A stretch of DNA of 64,000 nucleotides, taken from positions 62,001 to 126,000 of the forward strand of contig NZ_KI912270.1 in the NCBI RefSeq assembly GCF_000243415.2, in the 5' to 3' direction. Below are positions 57,591 to 64,000 of this stretch, piece by piece. The notes below the pieces were generated by a model. The model was not told where the DNA came from. It did not search any database and saw only the letters and a program-made list of their open reading frames with translations. Source of the DNA: Mycolicibacterium tusciae JS617 (GTDB lineage: Bacteria; Actinomycetota; Actinomycetes; Mycobacteriales; Mycobacteriaceae). Within the stretch, counting starts at the first letter, position 1. Every line of letters starts with the position of its first letter. Both the position numbers and the translations under genes were made by a program.

Positions 57591-59804
57591 ATGACACAGA
57601 CCAACCAACTCACAAGCCCAAATCTGCGACCGCACACAGCCGACCTGAATCGTCTGCTCGCCGGCGAACACCACGATCCACATTCGGTTCTGGGTGCACA
57701 CGAGTACGACGACCACACGATCATCCGCGCCTATCGGCCCCACGCGGTCGACGTGGTGGCCCTCGTAGGTGGCGAGCGCTATCCCTTCGTCCACATCGAG
57801 GGCGGATTGTTCGCCGTGGCACTGCCGTTGACCAATTTGGTCGACTACCGACTCGAGGTCAGTTACGCCGCAGGTGACGGTCAAACGGTGCACACCGTCG
57901 CCGATGCGTACAGGTTCCTGCCAACCCTCGGCGAGATAGACCTGCACCTCTTCGCCGAAGGCCGTCACGAGCAGTTGTGGGAGATCCTCGGCGCCCATCC
58001 CCGTAGCTTCACCACGGCCGACGGCGTGGTCGAGGGGGTGTCGTTCGCGGTGTGGGCGCCGAACGCCAAGGGCGTCAGTCTGATCGGTGAGTTCAACCAC
58101 TGGGACGGCAATGAGGCCCAGCTGCGGGTACTCGGGTCCACCGGCGTGTGGGAATTGTTCTGGCCCGGTTTCGAGATCGGCGAGCTGTACAAGTTCCGGG
58201 TGCACGGTGCCGACGGTTCGGTGAGCGACCGCGCCGACCCGATGGCATTCGCCACCGAGGTGCCGCCCCAGACGGCATCGAAGGTCACCAAGAGCGAATA
58301 CACCTGGGCGGACCAGGAATGGATGGCCGCGCGCGCCGAGAAGAATCCGGTATTCGAGCCGATGAGCACGCTCGAGGTGCACCTCATGTCGTGGCGACCG
58401 GGTCTGACCTATCGCGAATTGGCAACCGAGCTCACCGAATACGTGGTCGCCAACGGGTTCACTCACGTCGAGTTGATGCCGGTCGCCGAGCACCCGTTCG
58501 GCCCCTCGTGGGGCTATCAGGTGACGTCGTACTACGCGCCGACGTCGCGCTTGGGCACACCCGACGAGTTTCGCCATGTGGTGGACACCTTGCACCGGGC
58601 AGGCATCGGCGTGATCATGGACTGGGTCCCGGCGCACTTCCCGAAGGATGCGTGGGCCCTAGGCCGCTTCGACGGCACCGCATTGTACGAACACTCGGAC
58701 CCGCGACGCGGCGAACAACTGGACTGGGGCACTTACGTGTTCGACTTCGGCCGCGCCGAGGTCCGCAACTTCCTGGTGGCCAACGCGCTGTACTGGCTGC
58801 AGGAGTATCACATCGACGGGCTTCGGGTGGATGCGGTCGCATCGATGCTCTACCTGGACTATTCGCGGCCCGAAGGTGGCTGGACACCGAACGTCTACGG
58901 TGGTCGCGAGAACCTCGAAGCTGTGCAATTCCTGCAGGAGATGAACGCGACGGTGCACAAGCTGGCGCCTGGCATCGTCACCGTCGCTGAGGAATCCACG
59001 TCATGGCCCGGCGTGACTCGGCCGACGAACCTTGGCGGCCTTGGCTTCTCGATGAAATGGAACATGGGCTGGATGAACGACACATTGGAGTTCATCAAGC
59101 GCGACCCCATTCACCGCAGCTACCACCATCACGAGATCACGTTCTCCATGCTGTACGCGTTCAGCGAGAACTTCGTGTTGCCCATCAGCCACGACGAGGT
59201 CGTCCACGGTAAGGGCACGTTATGGGGACGCATGCCCGGCAACGACCACGTCAAGGCCGCCGGACTGCGCGGCCTGCTGGCGTACCAGTGGGCCCACCCC
59301 GGCAAACAGCTGCTGTTCATGGGTCAGGAGTTCGGCCAGCGTGCCGAGTGGTCGGAGGAACGCGGGGTCGACTGGTATCAGCTCGACGAGAACGGCTTCT
59401 CCACCGGAGTGCAGCGGTTCGTGCACGATATGAACAGCATCTACCGCGGCTCGCGCGCGTTGTGGTCGCAGGACACCAAGCCTGAGGGCTATTCGTGGAT
59501 CGACGCCAACGACTCGGCCAATAACGTGCTGAGTTTCATGCGCTTCGGCGATGACGGTTCCAAGCTGGCATGCGTGTTCAACTTCTCCGGCGCCGAGCAT
59601 GCCCGTTATCGGCTCGGTTTGCCGCACGCAGGCACCTGGCGGGAGGTGCTCAACTCGGACGCCGACATCTACAACGGGTCGGGTATCGGCAACTACGGCG
59701 CGGTGGAGGCGACCGACGAGCCGTGGCACGGCCGTCCGGCATCAGCGCTCATGGTGTTGCCCCCGATGGCCGCATTGTGGTTCGAGCCGGTCGAAACGGA
59801 GTAG
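57591..59804 (+). CDS. glgB: 1,4-alpha-glucan branching enzyme GlgB
   Basis: 737 residues with N-terminal CBM48 domains ([12 protein letters not shown] and [21 protein letters not shown]) and GH13 catalytic motifs: [15 protein letters not shown] (nucleophile Asp), [12 protein letters not shown] (Glu), [14 protein letters not shown]. Adds alpha-1,6 branches for glycogen and methylglucose lipopolysaccharide or capsule glucan. Operon with glgE. Confidence 0.96.
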   Translation: MTQTNQLTSPNLRPHTADLNRLLAGEHHDPHSVLGAHEYDDHTIIRAYRPHAVDVVALVGGERYPFVHIEGGLFAVALPLTNLVDYRLEVSYAAGDGQTVHTVADAYRFLPTLGEIDLHLFAEGRHEQLWEILGAHPRSFTTADGVVEGVSFAVWAPNAKGVSLIGEFNHWDGNEAQLRVLGSTGVWELFWPGFEIGELYKFRVHGADGSVSDRADPMAFATEVPPQTASKVTKSEYTWADQEWMAARAEKNPVFEPMSTLEVHLMSWRPGLTYRELATELTEYVVANGFTHVELMPVAEHPFGPSWGYQVTSYYAPTSRLGTPDEFRHVVDTLHRAGIGVIMDWVPAHFPKDAWALGRFDGTALYEHSDPRRGEQLDWGTYVFDFGRAEVRNFLVANALYWLQEYHIDGLRVDAVASMLYLDYSRPEGGWTPNVYGGRENLEAVQFLQEMNATVHKLAPGIVTVAEESTSWPGVTRPTNLGGLGFSMKWNMGWMNDTLEFIKRDPIHRSYHHHEITFSMLYAFSENFVLPISHDEVVHGKGTLWGRMPGNDHVKAAGLRGLLAYQWAHPGKQLLFMGQEFGQRAEWSEERGVDWYQLDENGFSTGVQRFVHDMNSIYRGSRALWSQDTKPEGYSWIDANDSANNVLSFMRFGDDGSKLACVFNFSGAEHARYRLGLPHAGTWREVLNSDADIYNGSGIGNYGAVEATDEPWHGRPASALMVLPPMAALWFEPVETE

Positions 59805-59835
59805 CGCCACCCGCGAGTTGCGCCACCCGGGAGTA
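59804..59835. repeat. 16-base tandem direct repeat
   Basis: GCGCCACCCGCGAGTT (59804-59819) is followed directly by GCGCCACCCGGGAGTA (59820-59835), 14 of 16 identical, between convergent glgB and the thioredoxin-like gene. No clear function. Confidence 0.6.
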
Positions 59836-59842
59836 GGCCGGT

Positions 59843-60733
59843 TCAGTAGAGCGCGTTGGCCAGCTTGCGCCGGCCGGCGATCACCTCGGGATCGGCCGGA
59901 TCAAAGAGATCGAACAGCTCGACGAGCCGGGTCCGCACCTTCGTGCGATCGTCATCGGCGGTGCGCTTGAACAATACGATCAGTCGGTCGAACGCCGATG
60001 CGATGTTCTGCTGCAGGATCTCCACGTCGGCTGCGGCGAACACCGCGTCGATGTCGTCGGGTGCGGCATCGGCGGCAGCCAACGCGTCGGGGCGGTGCGC
60101 CGATGCGCGCTGCAGGAAACCGATCTGACGCACCGCACCTTTGGCCTCGGCATCATTCGGCTTGGCGTTGAGGATCGCCTGATACGCGCTGCGCGCGGCA
60201 TCGAAGTCACCCGCGTCGAGGTGCGCGCGCGCCTGCTCCAGTTCGGGATCCACTTGTTCTGGATCTTCGGCACCGCCTGCGCCGCTGAGCTTTCCCGCTG
60301 TCGCATTCAGCAGCGAGTCGATCCAACCGCGCAACTGCTCGGGCGGCTGTATCCCCTGAAAGCTCGACAGCGGCTGTCCACCGCCCAACGCCACGACGGT
60401 CGGGATGGCTTGGACGCCGAACATCTGCGCCACCCTTGGAACGGTGTCCACGTTGACCGTCGCCAGTGACCACTTGCCGCCGTCGGCGGCGGCGAGACTG
60501 GCCAGCGCGTCACCCAGTTGGATACTCGCGTCGCTGCGCGGTGACCACAGCAGAACGACGACGGGAACCTGGCTCGAACGGACCAAAACCTCGGCTTCGA
60601 GATTGGCCTCGGTGACCTCGACGCCGCCGGACGGGCCGGTCGCGCCTCTCCCGCCGGCAGCAGCAGGTTGTTTGAGGGCCGAAAGGTCAATCGCACCGGC
60701 CATGGAGGCGGCTACAGGACGTGGACGAGTCAC
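59843..60733 (-). CDS. CnoX/YbbN-like thioredoxin-fold co-chaperone without CXXC (Rv1324-like)
   Basis: 296 residues from GTG 60733. The thioredoxin domain (VVVLLWSPRSDASIQLGDAL, ATVNVDTVPRVAQMFGVQAIPTVVALGGGQP) has WSPRSDAS where CXXC would stand, so it is redox-inactive. A TPR-like helical tail follows (QARAHLDAGDFDAARSAYQAILNAKPNDAEAKG). Such proteins hold client proteins for chaperones. Confidence 0.88.
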   Translation of the reverse strand: MTRPRPVAASMAGAIDLSALKQPAAAGGRGATGPSGGVEVTEANLEAEVLVRSSQVPVVVLLWSPRSDASIQLGDALASLAAADGGKWSLATVNVDTVPRVAQMFGVQAIPTVVALGGGQPLSSFQGIQPPEQLRGWIDSLLNATAGKLSGAGGAEDPEQVDPELEQARAHLDAGDFDAARSAYQAILNAKPNDAEAKGAVRQIGFLQRASAHRPDALAAADAAPDDIDAVFAAADVEILQQNIASAFDRLIVLFKRTADDDRTKVRTRLVELFDLFDPADPEVIAGRRKLANALY

Positions 60734-60746
60734 GCCCACAAGTTTG

Positions 60747-61157
60747 TCATGTCGTTTCACCTACCGGCCGTCCCGGTTGGATGATCGCCGCGGCCGATGC
60801 CACGACGCCCATTTTGCCGGTTCGATCTGCCCATATGAGGAAAATCACACTGCCCAACGGCACGATGCTTGCGATCAGCGCCAGCAACCACGTCCCGATC
60901 GCCCATTTGCACGCGACTCCGGCGAACAGTGCCGCCACCACGAAAGCCATGAAGATCAGCCCGTGCGCCATGCCGAACACCTTCACGCCGATCTCCGTCG
61001 GCGTGCTGGCCAGGTACTTGAAATACATGCCGACCAGCAGGCCGGCCCAACTGACGGCCTCGAGCAAGGCGACGAGCCGAAACCACCCAGCGATGGACGC
61101 CCACCAATTCCCGGGTCGCTCCGCTCCTGCCCTCCGAAGATCAAACGCGCTTGTCAT
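60747..61157 (-). CDS. DUF3817 membrane protein
   Basis: 136 residues, three membrane segments; the blocks WFRLVALLEAVSWAGLLVGMYFKYL, VKVFGMAHGLIFMAFVVAALFAG and LGSVIFLIWADRTGK match DUF3817. ATG 61157 or 61166. A paralogue of the 35626 gene. Upstream of it lies the tandem repeat 61197-61256. Stop 13 bases before the thioredoxin-like start. Confidence 0.87.
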   Translation of the reverse strand: MTSAFDLRRAGAERPGNWWASIAGWFRLVALLEAVSWAGLLVGMYFKYLASTPTEIGVKVFGMAHGLIFMAFVVAALFAGVACKWAIGTWLLALIASIVPLGSVIFLIWADRTGKMGVVASAAAIIQPGRPVGETT

Positions 61158-61196
61158 GGCCGCCATTGTGCCCGAAGACCGAGCGCAGTACTACAC

Positions 61197-61256
61197 GGTG
61201 TCGTAGACACGGCCCGCCGTGGTGTCGTAGACACGGCCCGCCGTGGTGTCGTAGAC
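61197..61256. repeat. 24-base tandem repeat of 2.5 units with nested palindromes
   Basis: Units at 61197-61220 and 61221-61244 are identical; 61245-61256 is a half unit. Each contains GTGTCGTAGACAC (5-3-5 palindrome) and the junctions make CACGGCCCGCCGTG (6-2-6 palindrome). Third GTGTC..GACGC copy is slightly changed. It fills the gap between fadA4's end and the DUF3817 start, so it is either an operator array for DUF3817 or a stem-loop terminator. Confidence 0.75.
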
Positions 61257-61257
61257 G

Positions 61258-62439
61258 CTACCCCGCGCGCAGCACCAGGGCATCGCCCTGCCCACCGGCG
61301 CCGCAGAGCGCCGCGACCGCGTAGCCAGAACCGCGGCGTGCCAGCTCAAGTGCGGCATGCAGCGTGATCCGCGCGCCCGACATACCGATCGGGTGTCCGA
61401 CAGCGATCGCGCCGCCGTTCACGTTGACCTTCTCGGGATCGACGCCCAACTCCTTCATCGACGCGAGCGCAACCGCGGAGAAGGCCTCGTTGATCTCGAT
61501 GACGTCCAGCTGATCGACCGATATACCCTCTCGGGCAATCGCTTTCTTGATGGCGTTGGCCGGCTGGGACTGCAAGGTCGAATCCGGGCCCGCGACAACG
61601 CCGTGGGCGCCGATCTCGCACAGCCAGGTCAGTCCCATCTCCTGCGCCTTCTCCTTGTTCATCACGACCACCGCGGCGGCACCGTCGGAGATTTGCGAAG
61701 CCGATCCGGCGGTGATGGTGCCGCCCTTGCGGAACGCCGGCTTGAGACCAGCCAGAGAGTCGGCAGTGGTGTTGGCGCGGATGCCCTCATCTTCGGTGAA
61801 CTCGATCGGGTCGCCCTTGCGCTGCGGAATCTTCACCGGCACGACCTCGTCGGCGAAGACGCCGTCTTTCCATGCCGCGGCGGCCTTCTGATGCGAACGT
61901 GCAGCAAACTCGTCCTGCTCGGCCCGGGTGAACTGATCGACGTCGTTGCGCTGCTCGGTCAGCGCGCCCATCGGTTGATCGGTGAAGACGTCGTGAAGAC
62001 CGTCGTAAGCCATGTGGTCGAGAACGGTGACATCGCCGTACTTGTAGCCGGCGCGGCTATCCATCAACAGGTGCGGCGCCCTGGTCATCGACTCCTGGCC
62101 GCCCGCGACCACGACGTCGAACTCGCCGGCGCGAATCAGCTGATCGGCCAGCGCAATGGCGTCGATGCCGGACAGGCACATCTTGTTGATGGTCAGCGAA
62201 GGCACGTCCCAGCCGATGCCGGCGGAGACCGCAGCCTGCCTGGCGGGCATTTGCCCGGTGCCTGCGGTCAGCACCTGGCCCATGATGACGTATTCGACAG
62301 CCGACGCCGGCACCTTAGCTTTTTCCAGCGCACCTGCGATCGCGACGGCTCCCAGGTCGCTACCCGAGAAGTCCTTCAGCGAACCCATCAATTTGCCGAT
62401 TGGCGTACGAGCGCCAGCAACGATTACCGAAGTCGTCAT
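61258..62439 (-). CDS. fadA4: acetyl-CoA C-acetyltransferase (FadA4)
   Basis: 393 residues; nucleophile C88 in [21 protein letters not shown] (His) and [13 protein letters not shown] (second Cys) are thiolase sites. Condenses or cleaves acetoacetyl-CoA-type thioesters. Divergent from methylmalonyl-CoA epimerase as in M. tuberculosis Rv1323. Confidence 0.95.
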   Translation of the reverse strand: MTTSVIVAGARTPIGKLMGSLKDFSGSDLGAVAIAGALEKAKVPASAVEYVIMGQVLTAGTGQMPARQAAVSAGIGWDVPSLTINKMCLSGIDAIALADQLIRAGEFDVVVAGGQESMTRAPHLLMDSRAGYKYGDVTVLDHMAYDGLHDVFTDQPMGALTEQRNDVDQFTRAEQDEFAARSHQKAAAAWKDGVFADEVVPVKIPQRKGDPIEFTEDEGIRANTTADSLAGLKPAFRKGGTITAGSASQISDGAAAVVVMNKEKAQEMGLTWLCEIGAHGVVAGPDSTLQSQPANAIKKAIAREGISVDQLDVIEINEAFSAVALASMKELGVDPEKVNVNGGAIAVGHPIGMSGARITLHAALELARRGSGYAVAALCGAGGQGDALVLRAG

Positions 62440-62522
62440 TTCCCTGCCTCCAGTGCGTCTTCCGGCCGAGTGTGACCGATCACGCATATGCAATTGGTTT
62501 TCATAGACGTTACCGTTGGGTC

Positions 62523-62993
62523 ATGACCGCCGAGCAGATTGATGCCCGTCCGGCCCTCGCGAGCGCGTTGGTCACAGCCGTTGACCACGTCGGCATCGCC
62601 GTTCCCGATCTCGACGTGGCCATCAAGTGGTACCACGACCACCTCGGAATGATCGTTCTGCACGAGGAGATCAACGACGACCAAGGCATCCGCGAGGCCA
62701 TGCTGTCAGTGCGTGGCGCGCCGGTCGGCAGCGCACAGATCCAGTTGATGGCACCGCTCGATGAGACCTCGACCATCGCGAAGTTCCTCGACAAGCGCGG
62801 TCCCGGAATTCAGCAGATCGCTTACCGCGTCAGCGACATCGACGCCCTCACCGAGCGGCTACGCGCCGACGGCGTCCGTCTCATTTACGATGCTGCGCGC
62901 CGCGGCACCGCGAACTCGCGGATCAACTTCATCCATCCCAAGGATGCCGGCGGCGTCCTCGTCGAACTCGTCGAGCCCGCCGCCGATCACTGA
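62523..62993 (+). CDS. mce: methylmalonyl-CoA epimerase
   Basis: 156 residues of the vicinal oxygen chelate fold: VDHVGIAVPDLDVAIKWYHDHLG (metal His22), GPGIQQIAYRVSDIDAL (His position in the family is replaced by a Gln-rich variant GIQQIAYRV) and VLVELVEPA (metal Glu). Interconverts the two methylmalonyl-CoA isomers for mutase. Matches Rv1322A. Confidence 0.92.
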   Translation: MTAEQIDARPALASALVTAVDHVGIAVPDLDVAIKWYHDHLGMIVLHEEINDDQGIREAMLSVRGAPVGSAQIQLMAPLDETSTIAKFLDKRGPGIQQIAYRVSDIDALTERLRADGVRLIYDAARRGTANSRINFIHPKDAGGVLVELVEPAADH

Positions 62994-63022
62994 CGCTGGC
63001 TTTCGCTTTCAGCGCCAATTCG

Positions 63023-63319
63023 TCAAGACCACTTGCGGGTGGGGCCCCGGGTAGCCCGGTTCGTCCAGCACGGCGTGTGCCAGTGACGTCGGTCTTCTGA
63101 CGCCTGTTCGCCACGATCGGCTGGCCAAACGACTACATGCGCAGTGCCAGAGCGTATTTCGTGATCGCATCCCGGGCAGCGGTAGGTCTTCGTCGCGCGT
63201 GCGGCCGAAACCGGACGCACTTCGTACTCATAACCGTCCGGACCGGGTTCGATCCGCCGGACCGCTGGAGGCGGCGGGATGGCGCGCTGCTTGCGCGGCG
63301 GTGTACGGCGCCGAGGCAT
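63023..63319 (-). CDS. small zinc-ribbon-like protein downstream of nucS
   Basis: 98 residues from ATG 63319. Basic N-terminus (PRRRTPPRKQRAIPPPP), then TYRCPGCDHEIRSGTAHVVVWP and RRHWHTPCW: Cys-x-x-Cys and His/Cys that could bind zinc. A conserved actinobacterial neighbour of nucS; function unknown. 11 bases after nucS. Confidence 0.78.
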   Translation of the reverse strand: MPRRRTPPRKQRAIPPPPAVRRIEPGPDGYEYEVRPVSAARATKTYRCPGCDHEIRSGTAHVVVWPADRGEQASEDRRHWHTPCWTNRATRGPTRKWS

Positions 63320-63330
63320 ATCGTCGGCGC

Positions 63331-64000
63331 TCAGAAGAGCCGGAACTCGTTGCTGTCCATGCCACGCATCTGGTCGTAGTCCAAAGTCACGCAACGAATC
63401 CCGCGGTCAGTCGCCAGCGTCCGCGCCTGAGGTTTGATCTGCTGGGCAGCGAATACTCCCGCGACGGGTGCGAGCACGGTGTCACGGTTGAGGAGTTCGA
63501 GGTAACGGGTGAGTTGTTCGACGCCGTCGATCTCGCCGCGCCGTTTGATCTCGACCGCGACCGAGCGGCCGGTCTCGTCGCGACACAGGAGGTCCACCGG
63601 ACCGATCGCGGTCATGTACTCGCGGCGCACCAGTGAGTAGCCCGTGCCCAGCAGCTCGACGTGTTCGGCCAGCAGCTCCTGCAGGTGCGCCTCGACGCCG
63701 TCCTTGACCAACCCGGGGTCGACACCGAGTTCGTGGCTGGAGTCGTGCTCGATGCCCTCCAGAGTGATGCGCAGCTGCTCCCCTGCCTTGTTCTGGACCA
63801 CCCACACGGGAGTAGGGCCGTCGGGCTCCTCGGTGAGCCAACAGGGCGGGCTCATCCAGTTCAGCGGTTTATAGGCACGATCGTCGGCATGGACGCTCAC
63901 CGACCCGTCGGCCTTGATGAGCAGCAGGCGGCGGGCCGACGGCAGATGAGCGGTCAGGCGCCCGACGTAGTCGACGGTGCACTGGGCGATCACGAGACGC
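63331..64000 (-). CDS. nucS: NucS/EndoMS mismatch-specific endonuclease, start codon cut by window edge
   Basis: 223 residues apart from two bases of the start codon: reading continues to the edge as [22 protein letters not shown], the usual beginning. [12 protein letters not shown] and [24 protein letters not shown] contain the D-(E-x-K) nuclease site. In actinobacteria NucS replaces MutS/MutL for mismatch repair. Internal GTG 63993 is not the likely start. Confidence 0.96.
   Translation of the reverse strand, partial: RLVIAQCTVDYVGRLTAHLPSARRLLLIKADGSVSVHADDRAYKPLNWMSPPCWLTEEPDGPTPVWVVQNKAGEQLRITLEGIEHDSSHELGVDPGLVKDGVEAHLQELLAEHVELLGTGYSLVRREYMTAIGPVDLLCRDETGRSVAVEIKRRGEIDGVEQLTRYLELLNRDTVLAPVAGVFAAQQIKPQARTLATDRGIRCVTLDYDQMRGMDSNEFRLF

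Noticed and set aside
59804..59835. Possible start of a CRISPR or REP array
   Set aside because: Only two adjacent 16-base copies without spacers.

Overview
The window reads as a high-GC fast-growing mycobacterium (Mycolicibacterium type). The right half (about 35-64 kb) follows, in mirror orientation, the gene order of the M. tuberculosis segment Rv1321-Rv1343c: nucS, methylmalonyl-CoA epimerase, fadA4, thioredoxin-like Rv1324, glgB, glgE, glgP, dinG, pncB, clpS, Rv1332, Rv1333, mec, cysO, cysM, rhomboid, murI, Rv1339, rph, rdgB, DUF3817, lprD. An MspA-type porin gene, which tubercle bacilli lack, and a large catabolic repertoire fit an environmental fast grower.

Left part (1-31 kb), catabolic. 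Positions 1-6642 hold a meta-cleavage operon for 3-hydroxyphenylpropionate-type substrates (mhpC, mhpA, mhpB, leftward), flanked by two KstD-like FAD dehydrogenases and an IclR regulator. Next comes a leftward operon of four membrane proteins (cytochrome oxidase subunit III-like, subunit IV-like and two paralogous unknown proteins), divergent from a TetR gene with a double palindromic operator. From 9.7 to 24 kb lies an acyl-CoA pathway: MeaB chaperone, two SDRs, a crotonase lacking the usual Glu pair, a two-gene acyl-CoA dehydrogenase, two acyl-CoA ligases, an orphan [2Fe-2S] ferredoxin, a CaiB-type CoA transferase, an F420-type LLM oxidoreductase, a two-subunit B12-dependent acyl-CoA mutase, an HSDL2-like SDR and a small conserved unknown protein. 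An identical palindrome, GAGAAT-N3-ATTCTC, sits in the divergent promoter regions at 4.09, 11.13 and 16.79 kb, and two degenerate forms lie at 21.2-21.3 kb. This suggests that mhpCAB and the mutase cluster are one regulon. A class III adenylate cyclase, a DUF1445 protein, two MHS-family transporters, an amidohydrolase and an AraC regulator complete this part.

Middle (31-38.6 kb), accessory: a TetR gene and a WhiB6-like gene diverging across two ATACRAACGTAT operators, an SRPBCC protein, an amidase, tRNA-Leu(UAG), a free-standing HTH-LAGLIDADG protein wedged between the tRNA and lprD, then a haloalkane dehalogenase, a TetR gene remnant and a DHA2-type exporter inserted between DUF3817 and rdgB.

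Right part, housekeeping and storage: nucleotide sanitation and RNA processing (rdgB, rph), cAMP hydrolysis, peptidoglycan (murI), CysO-dependent cysteine synthesis, ClpS adaptor, NAD salvage, DinG helicase, GlgP/GlgE/GlgB glucan metabolism, methylmalonyl-CoA epimerase and the NucS mismatch endonuclease. A metalloprotease lipoprotein, the MspA-type porin and a Vgb-like propeller protein are inserted between dinG and glgP. No rRNA, CRISPR array, prophage or insertion sequence was seen, and no gene-free stretch exceeds 300 bases.
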